Part shown: in pieces, positions 7,960 through 15,523 of the stretch | Layout of the letters: each line of letters starts with the position of its first letter | Position numbering within the stretch: the stretch's first letter is position 1 | Source of the DNA: a virus | IMG/VR virus record: IMGVR_UViG_3300025151_008688 | Coordinates: 1-25,519 of that record | DNA length: 25,519 nucleotides | Reading direction: 5' to 3' (one strand) | Translations under genes and position numbers: made by a program | Notes under the pieces: model-generated | Told to the model about the DNA's origin: nothing | The model's input: the letters and a program-made list of their open reading frames with translations, nothing else | The model's database searches: none

Positions 7960-8543
7960 ACTATAACTTTAGTAGTAGCAATAAACATGTCGTCTGCAAT
8001 CTCATAAAAGATATCAATAACGTTTTTCATAAATTCTACTACTTCATTATCTCTTAAGTCGGTACTGAAAGCGAACGCGGGTGCTTTTTTACCGGCTTGA
8101 ATATTAATGCCTGTATGACCAATGGCAACATTATCCTTAGCATATGTAATACTAACACTACACTTACCTTTTTGTTGTATGATGTTATGTTGATTATGTT
8201 CTGCGTGTACTATTAGATCGTCCCCATCTACTTCAATAGGTTTCTTGAGATAATTGGTTGAAAGAATGTTCGCAATCTGTGTGTTAAATAATCTCTGAAA
8301 AGCAACAGCGCCGAGAGGACACAAATTAGGAACTTCCCAGCAAAAGTTAATAGCATCATCAGAGTAAATATAATCATTGTTAGCAAGGTCTTCATTATCT
8401 ATCATTCCTTCCGCTTCTACAAGCATAGACGACCTAAAAGCAATAATATTACCTATAGGTAGAGTTTTTTTACCGAAATATTTATAAGCGAATCTATTAT
8501 GTATTAAATTACCATCGTAGCATTTGATGTCTTCAATAATCAT
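7956..8543 (-). CDS. DUF366-like protein, function unknown
   Basis: The 195-aa sequence resembles the DUF366 family of archaea and bacteria. It starts with 'YDG..IH..FAYKYFG' (9-24), continues with FRSSMLVEAEGMIDNEDL (36-53), the QRLF helix (83-86), VDGDDLIVHA (105-114), GKCSVSITYA (about 126-135), then GHTGINI and a C-terminal helix that ends ATTKVIV. The 'GDDL...K.SVSI...H.G.NI' stretch is the most characteristic. The function of the family is not established as far as I know. It is the first gene after the glycan island, has its own candidate promoter (8550-8577), and its stop overlaps gp62. That placement suggests it belongs to the replication/chaperonin block. Start ATG at 8543. Confidence 0.6.
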   Translation of the reverse strand: MIIEDIKCYDGNLIHNRFAYKYFGKKTLPIGNIIAFRSSMLVEAEGMIDNEDLANNDYIYSDDAINFCWEVPNLCPLGAVAFQRLFNTQIANILSTNYLKKPIEVDGDDLIVHAEHNQHNIIQQKGKCSVSITYAKDNVAIGHTGINIQAGKKAPAFAFSTDLRDNEVVEFMKNVIDIFYEIADDMFIATTKVIV

Positions 8544-8549
8544 AAATTG

Positions 8550-8577
8550 ATAATATAATATACCTAGATAAAATCAA
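8550..8577 (-). promoter_or_regulatory. Candidate sigma70-type promoter: TTGATT - 16 nt - TATTAT, 6 nt before ATG
   Basis: In the 35-nt gap between the epimerase stop (8579) and the DUF366-like ATG (8543), the minus strand holds TTGATT at 8577-8572, a 16-nt spacer and TATTAT at 8555-8550, followed by 6 nt and the ATG. The same layout occurs before thyX and queD. A start site 7 nt after the -10 would coincide with the start codon. It would let the replication block be expressed apart from the glycan island. Confidence 0.45.
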
Positions 8578-8578
8578 A

Positions 8579-9505
8579 TTATTTTTCTAGATAGTTATTT
8601 AAATATTCATTTAGCCAATCCTTTACGTTTCCAGTAGGTTTCCAGCCTAAAATACTTCTTGCCTTACTATTATCTGCGAGATTTTGGAACGGCTCAAGAC
8701 GAGCGGGTTTATATTCTATTGGATGGTTAAAAATATTTGCGATTTCTTTAATAGAAACATTATCTCCATTACCTACATTGAAGATTTCTCCGTTACTACA
8801 ATCAGATTGAGCAGCTAACAGATTGGCCTCTACGACATCTCCAACAAAAGTAAAATCTCTTCTTTGAGAACCATCCCCATATATAGTAAGCGGTAAATTT
8901 TGTTTCTTAAGGTTAGTAAATATACCCATAACTAAACAATAAGCCCCTTCTGTAGTCATTTTATTCCCATAAACGTTAAAATAGCGCAAACACACTGTAT
9001 CTATACCATGGATGCGAGAATATAACTGACAATACTGCTCTCCTATCAATTTTTGTAGACCATATGGGCTTAAAGGACAGTTTTCAGCGGTTTCTGGAGT
9101 AGGAAACAAGTTCGTATTACCATATATTGAGGAAGAAGAGCTAAATATAAACTTTTTAATATTCGCATAGCGAGATAATTCTAATAAGTTGAGAGTTCCC
9201 CTAACATTTACATCATTAAAAGAAATAGGATCTTGTATAGATGGTTGCACTCTAGCTTTTGCTGCAAAATGAAAAATAGCGTTAGCGTTTTTGCATATAG
9301 AAATTAAGTCTTTTGACTTACCGTCAATGTTACTTATATCTTTTTCAATAAAAGTAATATTTGTATTGTTTGGTATATTAGATAATTTACCAGTAGATAA
9401 ATTATCGATACAAACTATTTCAATATTTTTATATCTATTGATACATTCCTCAATAAACGTACTACCAATAAAACCAGCTCCTCCGGTAACAATAATTTTT
9501 TCCAT
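8579..9505 (-). CDS. NAD-dependent nucleotide-sugar epimerase/dehydratase (extended SDR, UDP-glucose/uronate 4-epimerase type)
   Basis: This 308-aa extended short-chain dehydrogenase has the NAD-binding TGGAGFIGS (7-15), an acidic IDNLSTG after strand 2 (33-39), FHFAAKARVQPSIQDP (78-93) and catalytic SSSSIYG plus the Y148-x3-K152 pair. The substrate-binding half contains RYFNVYG (174-180) and GDGSQRRDF(T/V). The type converts UDP-hexoses or UDP-uronic acids, for instance UDP-glucuronate to UDP-galacturonate. Length is normal for the family. It begins 2 nt after the UDP-glucose dehydrogenase gene, so it probably uses that product; UDP-glucose to UDP-galactose is the alternative. It is the last gene of the glycan island. 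Confidence 0.88.
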   Translation of the reverse strand: MEKIIVTGGAGFIGSTFIEECINRYKNIEIVCIDNLSTGKLSNIPNNTNITFIEKDISNIDGKSKDLISICKNANAIFHFAAKARVQPSIQDPISFNDVNVRGTLNLLELSRYANIKKFIFSSSSSIYGNTNLFPTPETAENCPLSPYGLQKLIGEQYCQLYSRIHGIDTVCLRYFNVYGNKMTTEGAYCLVMGIFTNLKKQNLPLTIYGDGSQRRDFTFVGDVVEANLLAAQSDCSNGEIFNVGNGDNVSIKEIANIFNHPIEYKPARLEPFQNLADNSKARSILGWKPTGNVKDWLNEYLNNYLEK

Positions 9506-9507
9506 AA

Positions 9508-10296
9508 TTATTCTCTAATAAGATTATTTCTTTCCCATGCTGCTTGCATTGTTAATGGATCTATATTATTTTTTTTGAAAAGTTCTATAAAAGCATTCAA
9601 ATCTTTAGGAAAACACTTACCTCCAAATCCATACTTTCCATCTGGACCGGGTACATCAATATGAGAATCCCCTACCCTACTATCACTTGTAAAGCCTTCG
9701 ATAAGTTTACTCCAATCTGCTCCAATCTTGTTTGAAAGGAGTTTAATTTCATTCATAAAAGAAACTTTAGTAGCAAAAAAACAATTCAAAGTGTATTTTA
9801 TTAATTCGGATGTAATTGTATCTGTTATTGTATACTTCATAGAATTAAATCGTTGCTCATATAAATTTTTAATTTTTTTAGCATCATTAATATCATCTGA
9901 TCCAATAACTATTTGGGCAGCATTAATAAAATCCCACTTCGCTCTTCTTTCAGTCAAAAACTCCGGGTTAGATGAAACTTTAATATTATATTTGTTTGAT
10001 ATTCTCCTACACGTACCAGGTGGTACAGTCGACTTAATGATTAATTGCTGATTTTTTATATAAGGTTGAATCTCTTCAAAAACGCTTTCAATAATTGAAA
10101 GATCTATTGTCCAATCCTCCTTGGGAGGAGTTGGTACGCATATAAAAATAAATTCCGAATTTACTGTTTCTTCAAGAGTGTTAACAGAAACTTTTGGGTT
10201 TTTATCATAAATTTTAACATCATGAGTTTGACCAAAACCCCAACTAGTAGCAGAACCTACAAATCCACCTCCTATTATACCTATTGTATTATTCAT
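9508..10296 (-). CDS. Short UDP-glucose 6-dehydrogenase-like protein lacking the C-terminal UDP-binding domain
   Basis: The 262-aa protein has the N-terminal NAD domain of UDP-sugar dehydrogenases, with IIGGGFVGS (7-15) and FICVPTPP (51-58), KSTVPPGT (88-95) and SNPEFLTE (109-116). It also has the central dimerisation/catalytic helix with K167 and N171 (ELIKYTLNCFFATKVSFMNE). The catalytic cysteine is C228 in GFGGKCFPKD. These enzymes oxidise UDP-glucose to UDP-glucuronate, or related sugars. The sequence stops about 30 residues after the catalytic cysteine, so the roughly 120-residue C-terminal domain that binds UDP is missing. All catalytic residues I can check are present. The stop is followed directly by the epimerase, with no remnant in between, so this looks like a stable short form and not a recent break. 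Confidence 0.82.
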   Translation of the reverse strand: MNNTIGIIGGGFVGSATSWGFGQTHDVKIYDKNPKVSVNTLEETVNSEFIFICVPTPPKEDWTIDLSIIESVFEEIQPYIKNQQLIIKSTVPPGTCRRISNKYNIKVSSNPEFLTERRAKWDFINAAQIVIGSDDINDAKKIKNLYEQRFNSMKYTITDTITSELIKYTLNCFFATKVSFMNEIKLLSNKIGADWSKLIEGFTSDSRVGDSHIDVPGPDGKYGFGGKCFPKDLNAFIELFKKNNIDPLTMQAAWERNNLIRE

Positions 10297-10317
10297 AATT
10301 AATTTGCCTAGAAATTA

Positions 10318-11136
10318 TTACTTATTAATAATATACTGATGAGGTTTATCCCAGTACTGTTTTGCCTTTTCAAGCCTATCTTGTTGATAAACTATTTTGT
10401 TATCTAGTATATATTTTTCAAAATCTATAATTGGATAAACATCTAGACATGTTTTTAAACTAGCATTATAAAATTTAATGTTTTTATTTAATTTGTTAAA
10501 GTTTTTGTAAGCTAAAGAATGTATATTTCTCATTTGATTATTGGCCTTTTCAGGCCGTGATAGATTAGCTCTATAAGATTCATCAAAATGATTAGGATCT
10601 TTTTTAGATCCAGTATCTTTGGTAAAACCTAAATCCGCTCCTAAGAGTATAACCTCTTTAAATCCCATATGCAACGTTAACTGTAAAGCAAGGTTCATCG
10701 TAGTGCCAGATTTATCAATCCGTTTTACTATATTAGTAGAGAAGCAAGATTCATTAACTAACCCATCGGTAGTGGGTTTGTACTCTGACATACTATTAAA
10801 CCATTTTATTCTAGGTATTTTATTCTTAGGGTCTATTGTGTTTTTGAATTGACTAGAAATAAAAGAAATACTCTTTTCCTCTCTACAAGCTTCCTGTACA
10901 GATTCAGTCCAGGACCTACCCCAGTCTGGATGATTTACATTAGTAGAAGAAAATAGGTAGTACGTAGGTCTCCATAATGAGTTTTTAGGATAAATTAAAG
11001 AAACCTTATTCATAGCAATGGAAATCTCATCTTTAATAAGATTTAAATTAGTGCTAGCTAAACTAGGACCATTGGCTATAATAAAAACTCTATCATTTTT
11101 GTGTTTATCTTTAAATTCCTCAAAAACATTATTCAT
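10318..11136 (-). CDS. DUF115/MptE-like, putative glycosyltransferase-related protein
   Basis: The N-terminus has FIIANGPSL (18-26), the 'GNGPSL' signature of DUF115 and relatives, and the middle has MNLALQLTLHMGFKEVILLGADLGF, a strand-turn typical of the same group. Relatives are found in flagellin nonulosonic acid transfer (Maf/motility accessory factor) and in surface glycan loci of marine bacteria. At 272 residues it is one domain only. Its place next to the sugar dehydrogenase and ParB-fold genes, within a run of glycan genes, supports a role in transferring or handling a nucleotide-activated sugar. Substrate is unknown. Gaps to neighbours are 21 nt and 1 nt. Confidence 0.7.
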   Translation of the reverse strand: MNNVFEEFKDKHKNDRVFIIANGPSLASTNLNLIKDEISIAMNKVSLIYPKNSLWRPTYYLFSSTNVNHPDWGRSWTESVQEACREEKSISFISSQFKNTIDPKNKIPRIKWFNSMSEYKPTTDGLVNESCFSTNIVKRIDKSGTTMNLALQLTLHMGFKEVILLGADLGFTKDTGSKKDPNHFDESYRANLSRPEKANNQMRNIHSLAYKNFNKLNKNIKFYNASLKTCLDVYPIIDFEKYILDNKIVYQQDRLEKAKQYWDKPHQYIINK

Positions 11137-11137
11137 T

Positions 11138-11800
11138 TTAAATATTAAAGTATTTTTCTATAAATTGCAATGCACAATCTTTAGAAACTTGCTTGCTTTT
11201 TACCGATGGCCACTCCTCAATATCTTTAGAAGAGTATATTTTACGAGTACATGCTCTAAATTTTAATTCTTTTTCCTTCATAAAGGATTTATCTTCAAAA
11301 ATAACCGGTAATTTTTTGTTTTTAAACACTGCAGCATATACTGCAGCACGGTGGTTACCTGCTATAATATAAAACTTCTTTTTATTTTTGTGTTCTAAAA
11401 AATGACCACATACTTCACCTTGTCTTGTCGGAAAACTCTCTGGTTTATATCCATGTGTAAGGAATGAAGAGACTAGTTTTTTGAGCTTAGATACTTTTTC
11501 TTCAACATTAAATTTTATAAAAGCAACATCACTAAAACATTTATGCGATGATTCATGTAGCCACGGTAAAAAACCTGTTTTATAACTTAAATCAAAAATA
11601 TCAAATTTATTATTTCGTATATTGTATAAATCTCTTAATGTTTGTGGTTTAAAATTTTTATAAAATTCGAATAAATAGGTGTTTTTAAAATTAATATTTT
11701 TATTTTCTAAAATCTGCAAAGAGGTAAGATACAGAGGGTTTTTTTCTATACTTATAGGTATTCTGCTCAAATTACATATATTGCTAACTGATATTAACAT
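11138..11800 (-). CDS. ParB/sulfiredoxin-fold protein of a glycan locus
   Basis: The 220-aa protein ends in a ParB-like core: FPTRQGEVCGHFLEHKNKK then FYIIAGNHRAAVYAAVF, with GNHRAAV at 148-154 in the place of the ParB 'GHRR' motif, then KKLPVIFED. The ParB/sulfiredoxin fold binds nucleotides and hydrolyses or transfers phosphate. The N-terminal about 100 residues (LYLTSLQILENKNINF...) have no assignment. Nothing beside it looks like ParA or a partition site. Proteins of this type do occur in O-antigen type clusters, where their role is unknown. It lies 1 nt from the DUF115-like gene and 6 nt after the methyltransferase. Confidence 0.6.
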   Translation of the reverse strand: MLISVSNICNLSRIPISIEKNPLYLTSLQILENKNINFKNTYLFEFYKNFKPQTLRDLYNIRNNKFDIFDLSYKTGFLPWLHESSHKCFSDVAFIKFNVEEKVSKLKKLVSSFLTHGYKPESFPTRQGEVCGHFLEHKNKKKFYIIAGNHRAAVYAAVFKNKKLPVIFEDKSFMKEKELKFRACTRKIYSSKDIEEWPSVKSKQVSKDCALQFIEKYFNI

Positions 11801-11806
11801 ATCATT

Positions 11807-12484
11807 TTATTTACTACATACTAATATAGGTCTTTTATAGTTTAAACTGCTTTTTATATCTTTATATTCTGTAAATATAGAGAAGTTTAGCTCTTTAAGA
11901 AATTTAACAATATAGTTTACAGAAGGCACTGAGTATAAATTATTAAATTTATTAGATTTAGATTTTTTATTAAGCGGTAAACATGTTTCTTTTTCTGTAT
12001 TATAGCTTTTAAATTCTAATATTAATGTATCAGCTATACTAGATAACTTTTTCAAACACTTATTAATATCTGGTACACGATGAAGTAACCCTAGGGCCAT
12101 ACATATATCAAATTTTTCTATTTTATCTTCATATAAATCTACACACTTAAAATTTATATTTTTTAAATTAAAAACTTCTTTAGAAAGTAAACCTCTTTGT
12201 ATCCGAATAGGGTCAATATCTGTACCTAATACATAATTGGCACCCTTTTTTGCACACTCAATAGCATAATAACCATCTCCACATCCTATATCTATTAATG
12301 TTCTATTCTTTAAATTTATTTTATTAATTATAGGTTCTAAACGCTGCCATTTATTTAAATTGTAACCCGGGCTATTAATGTGGTTTTTACGAGTAACAAT
12401 ATTAAACGGAAACTCATAAAAACAGTTCCATTCTCCGTTTTCAGATAACTCATTTACTTTATTCTGCAGTTGTTCTTTGGTCAT
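11807..12484 (-). CDS. SAM-dependent methyltransferase, CmoB/DUF1698-like
   Basis: The 225-aa protein carries the Rossmann methyltransferase motif I LIDIGCGDG (63-71), an acidic TDIDPIRIQRG (88-98, motif II), and DICMALGLLHRVPDI (motif IV region). The lead-in 'GEWNCFYEFPFNIVTR' with 'KWQRLEPIIN' is like CmoB/DUF1698 proteins. CmoB itself carboxymethylates tRNA U34; its shorter relatives in surface polysaccharide loci probably methylate sugars. In this island the sugar reading is preferred, though the tRNA alternative cannot be excluded. ATG 12484 overlaps the aldolase gene by 26 nt. Confidence 0.75.
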   Translation of the reverse strand: MTKEQLQNKVNELSENGEWNCFYEFPFNIVTRKNHINSPGYNLNKWQRLEPIINKINLKNRTLIDIGCGDGYYAIECAKKGANYVLGTDIDPIRIQRGLLSKEVFNLKNINFKCVDLYEDKIEKFDICMALGLLHRVPDINKCLKKLSSIADTLILEFKSYNTEKETCLPLNKKSKSNKFNNLYSVPSVNYIVKFLKELNFSIFTEYKDIKSSLNYKRPILVCSK

Positions 12485-13160
12485 ATATTGTATTGATATT
12501 GTTAATACCGTCGGTTAAAAATAACGTATCCATTCCTAATGCTAAAAATTTTGAATCTTTATATTTTATAAATTGATCTTTTATATTTTTTACTATATGA
12601 TAACCTAATTTATCTCCTAGTTTTGATTTAAGAGTTTTTATAGCGTCATTATATAAAAATGAATTAAAATCTCCAATACAACCCAAACTTGCAGACAAAT
12701 CGTAAGGACCTATCATATAGTAATCAAAGTTCACTTGAGAAATCGAATCTATATTTTTTAATCCACGTTGAGTTTCTATTTGGGCGACTATTATAGGAGA
12801 CCTTAACAAAAAATCTTCTTGACCCCATTTATTTTCTCTAACTAAGCCCTGACCTCTCGACCCTTTAGGGGGATAAAAACAAAAATTATATGCTTCTTCT
12901 GCTTGTCTAAAATCTTCTATAGTAGAAAATATAACCCCAGTGCATCCTGCATCTAAACACATTCTTATAACAGTTTTGTCTAGATAAGTTACTCTTATAA
13001 AACATAATTTATTTTTAAGATTACATATTTGTATACAATTATACAATGTTTCATTGTTATAACATCCATGTTCAAGGTCAAATACAACACCATCGAACTT
13101 TGAATTACATAATATCTCAGTTATTGTACAATTAGATATTTGTTGCCATAAAAGTTTCAT
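12459..13160 (-). CDS. HpcH/HpaI-type class II pyruvate aldolase (glycan locus)
   Basis: The protein (233 aa from the ATG at 13160) has a TIM-barrel aldolase pattern: FDGVVFDLEHG near the start, FIRV followed by LDAGCTGVIFSTIED, FYPPKGSRGQG, the metal-site strand IVAQIETQRGL with its Glu, and MIGPYDLSASLG with its Asp. Family members reversibly join or split pyruvate (or acetaldehyde-type units) and an aldehyde, making 2-keto-3-deoxy acids. The longer reading starts with TTG at 13178; the ATG at 13160 is preferred because it overlaps the GDPD-like stop as ATGA. Within this cluster the aldolase may build a keto-sugar acid; that is an inference. Confidence 0.8.
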   Translation of the reverse strand: MKLLWQQISNCTITEILCNSKFDGVVFDLEHGCYNNETLYNCIQICNLKNKLCFIRVTYLDKTVIRMCLDAGCTGVIFSTIEDFRQAEEAYNFCFYPPKGSRGQGLVRENKWGQEDFLLRSPIIVAQIETQRGLKNIDSISQVNFDYYMIGPYDLSASLGCIGDFNSFLYNDAIKTLKSKLGDKLGYHIVKNIKDQFIKYKDSKFLALGMDTLFLTDGINNINTIYDQRTTAE

Positions 13161-13576
13161 AATAAATAATCTGAGCAAATACCTTTGCAGTTTTTATTGG
13201 ATGTAGATATTTTTTTATTAAGATCTACTAAAATAGATTTTTTTCCTAATATTTTATTAGTATTGGTCCAGATATATCCTCTGGATGTCAATGTATAATC
13301 ATCCTGTTCATGCCAAAAACAATGTATATTATCTATTAGCATTTGTTCTAGGGCTTTAAGGTTTTTAGCATGACACCACAAACTAGGGTGCGTTAAATTA
13401 TGACATGATATTTTATACTTTGGTTCATCATGACCGAGAAAATAATTATCATCTATAAACCATACATCTACTTCACAATTATAACCCATGTCTAAAACCT
13501 TTTGTACTTGCAAAGGGTTATTTTCTAGCTCGTTATTTGGCCCAGACAAGTTACCTCTATGAGATATAAAAATCAT
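13157..13576 (-). CDS. Short GDPD-like (glycerophosphodiester phosphodiesterase fold) protein
   Basis: The 139-aa protein begins ISHRG (4-8) and has CEVDVW (34-39) and LGHDEP (47-52), the HRG, ExD and HD elements of the GDPD barrel: H6, R7, E35, D37 and H49 are in place. The usual family length is about 240 aa; the second half of the barrel with its remaining ligands is shortened, so a standard phosphodiesterase activity is uncertain. It overlaps both neighbours by 4 nt (ATGA). Sitting between a nucleotidyltransferase-HAD fusion and an aldolase, it may act on a glycerol-phosphate or sugar-phosphate intermediate. Function is inferred from fold only. Confidence 0.65.
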   Translation of the reverse strand: MIFISHRGNLSGPNNELENNPLQVQKVLDMGYNCEVDVWFIDDNYFLGHDEPKYKISCHNLTHPSLWCHAKNLKALEQMLIDNIHCFWHEQDDYTLTSRGYIWTNTNKILGKKSILVDLNKKISTSNKNCKGICSDYLL

Positions 13577-14637
13577 TTACCAAGATCTTTTAAAAATCTC
13601 TCCAGCTCGTTATTATTGCGGGAAATATTTACTGCGTCACAAGTAGGATATGGATTTGATATACCATAATCGTTAATTAGTGTGCGATTTGCGTGAAATA
13701 GATCAAAAATAATATCATCATATATTACTCCCTCTCTTTTTAGTTGTTCAATCGTCTTATTTCGTACAGTACTAGGGCGAGCTGTAGTTAGTATAATATA
13801 TACTTTTCCGGTTTTGTGTAGTTTATTTAAAAATTCAATATTCTTTTTTATACCAGGGCTGTCCCCCCAATAAGGTTTTAAATATTTACCACCAGATCCC
13901 TCAACTAAGACTCCATCAATATCAACAAACAAAGTTTTATATTGACGTATAAATTTAAACCAATCTTCTTTTGTACCCCAATCTATATAATTTGCTACTT
14001 TTATTCCTTTAAATATAATACCAGAAGATATCATACTTTTTATTATATCAGATAAAAATAATTTGTTTTCGTTTTTTCTTTTTTCGAAAAATTTACAATA
14101 TTCATCTGCACTGCTAAAGGAGTAACTACCACAACCGAAAGTAGAAGAGACTACCTGTTTTTCTACTAAATCTATTATAGTATTATTATTATCTAATTTA
14201 ATATAACTTTTATTTGATGGATTTATAGAAGTAGTATCGTTAAGATCGTAGTAACACATAAAATTACCAGTCTCAATATTATAAGAAAATTGATTATCAA
14301 CTTCTTTTATAATAACTTGACCTGTAATATCAGCCTTTTTTATAACCTCATATACTGTATGTGGCTGGTTATTAGTTCTCTTTTCTAAAATTACAATTTC
14401 TGCTTTATCTTTTATACCTATCTCTTCAAAGCAAATAGTTAAAGCATCTAAACAGTTATATTGTTCTAAATGTTCTTTTAAAAAACCAAAATATACTTTA
14501 TTTATATTAGTGAAATCTATTTTTTTTAAAGCTTCCACAAGCATCCAACTACCGTTTGGATGGGTTAACATCCATTTTGGTTTCAGGCCCTCAAATCTTG
14601 ATGAAAGTCCAGCTGCGGTAACAATTAAATTAATCAT
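13573..14637 (-). CDS. Bifunctional sugar-nucleotidyltransferase / HAD phosphatase fusion
   Basis: The 354-aa protein joins two domains. Residues 1 to about 230 are a GT-A fold nucleotidyltransferase: VTAAGLSSRF (6-15) with K19, a 'QPHTVYEVI' segment (91-99), KEVDNQF with a DxN-like site (111-117), and a closing NYIDWGTKEDW. Residues about 233-354 are a HAD hydrolase: FVDIDGVL with D239 and D241, TTARP (284-288), then IIFDLFHANR and a late acidic motif. The pair would activate a sugar or polyol phosphate with CTP or another NTP and dephosphorylate a precursor. The fusion ties consecutive steps together. It starts 1 nt after the GT2 gene and overlaps the GDPD-like gene. Substrate is unknown. 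Confidence 0.8.
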   Translation of the reverse strand: MINLIVTAAGLSSRFEGLKPKWMLTHPNGSWMLVEALKKIDFTNINKVYFGFLKEHLEQYNCLDALTICFEEIGIKDKAEIVILEKRTNNQPHTVYEVIKKADITGQVIIKEVDNQFSYNIETGNFMCYYDLNDTTSINPSNKSYIKLDNNNTIIDLVEKQVVSSTFGCGSYSFSSADEYCKFFEKRKNENKLFLSDIIKSMISSGIIFKGIKVANYIDWGTKEDWFKFIRQYKTLFVDIDGVLVEGSGGKYLKPYWGDSPGIKKNIEFLNKLHKTGKVYIILTTARPSTVRNKTIEQLKREGVIYDDIIFDLFHANRTLINDYGISNPYPTCDAVNISRNNNELERFLKDLGK

Positions 14638-14638
14638 G

Positions 14639-15523
14639 TTAAATTATATATCCTTTCTCCTTTAAATTATCTATACCGTACTCAAAATACGGGTATCTCA
14701 TATAAGTTTTAATTTTAGGTCTTGATGGTGGGTTTTTCACAAAATCTTTAGGCCATGAATATATCCAACCTTTCATTTCCGGTGGTCTTGACCAAGTATC
14801 TTTCCATTTAAAATTAAAATAATTTTTATAATGTTGTTTAAATTTTGTTTGATCTTTTTTTATTTTTTCATGATTATTATCATCCGGTAATCTCTTTATA
14901 TCTGAATAATGTCCTTTGTTTAAACTATTTTTTTGATAATTCATATCATCAATTAATGTAACAGGAATAAAGTTTTTATCATTAAAAAATAGATTACATA
15001 ATTCATCATGAACACAACTACGGTGTGGATATTCAATTAAAGATCTAATAGCATAATCTGCTTCCTTATACTGCCCTCCGCAAAAATTTTCATCCCACAT
15101 ACCTATTTTTTTTACTGATGCAGGTGTATGGCTTGTATAATTATCCCCATACGGTCCTATTATGAAATCATAATGGTTATGCATTTCTAGTACTCTAGAA
15201 ATAAAATCTTTAGGTACAATAGCATCATTTTGAAGAGTAATTAAAATGTCACATTTTGGATTATTTAAATCTTTGAAACCATGCAAAAAAGCTTGGTTAT
15301 AATTTTCCGCTAAATTACCACACGACCAATCTGGACGTGTCATATTATGAAGCACTTTAACGTCTGAAAACTTTTGGTTGATTTCGAAATTAGTGTTATT
15401 ATTAATAATATAGATTTGTTTATTAGAGTAACTCTTTAGATCGCTATTATATAAAGACTCTAATGTTCTATTTAAAATATCTTGTCGTTTATACGTTATA
15501 ATAAAAATTTTAATTCTTTTCAT
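14639..15523 (-). CDS. GT-A glycosyltransferase (GT2-like)
   Basis: The 294-aa protein starts with IKIFIITYKRQDILNRTLES (4-23), the GT2 opening in which a strand and a TYxR turn lead to the first helix. ITLQNDAIVP lies where the DxD metal motif is expected, here reduced to ND. FCGGQYKEADYAIRSL gives an ED-like acceptor region. The C-terminal part is rich in Trp, Pro and Lys (PPEMKGWIYSWPKDFV). No membrane helix is seen, so it is cytosolic. It overlaps the CMP-synthetase by 14 nt. Donor and acceptor sugar cannot be told from sequence. Confidence 0.75.
   Translation of the reverse strand: MKRIKIFIITYKRQDILNRTLESLYNSDLKSYSNKQIYIINNNTNFEINQKFSDVKVLHNMTRPDWSCGNLAENYNQAFLHGFKDLNNPKCDILITLQNDAIVPKDFISRVLEMHNHYDFIIGPYGDNYTSHTPASVKKIGMWDENFCGGQYKEADYAIRSLIEYPHRSCVHDELCNLFFNDKNFIPVTLIDDMNYQKNSLNKGHYSDIKRLPDDNNHEKIKKDQTKFKQHYKNYFNFKWKDTWSRPPEMKGWIYSWPKDFVKNPPSRPKIKTYMRYPYFEYGIDNLKEKGYII

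Noticed and set aside
11138-11800. Plasmid-type ParB/partition locus
   Set aside because: There is no ParA, no repeated centromere-like sites, and the neighbours are all sugar genes.
12459-13178. TTG start for the aldolase at 13178
   Set aside because: An ATG at 13160 gives an ATGA overlap with the upstream stop and removes six residues that do not fit the family.
13157-13576. GDPD-like gene as a broken pseudogene
   Set aside because: Both ends form ATGA overlaps with neighbours and the frame is clean, so a stable short form is more likely than decay.
14499-14506. TATAAATA octamer on the minus strand (also at 3029-3036 and 8479-8486)
   Set aside because: These lie deep inside coding sequence, far from any start codon. 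In such AT-rich DNA chance matches are expected.
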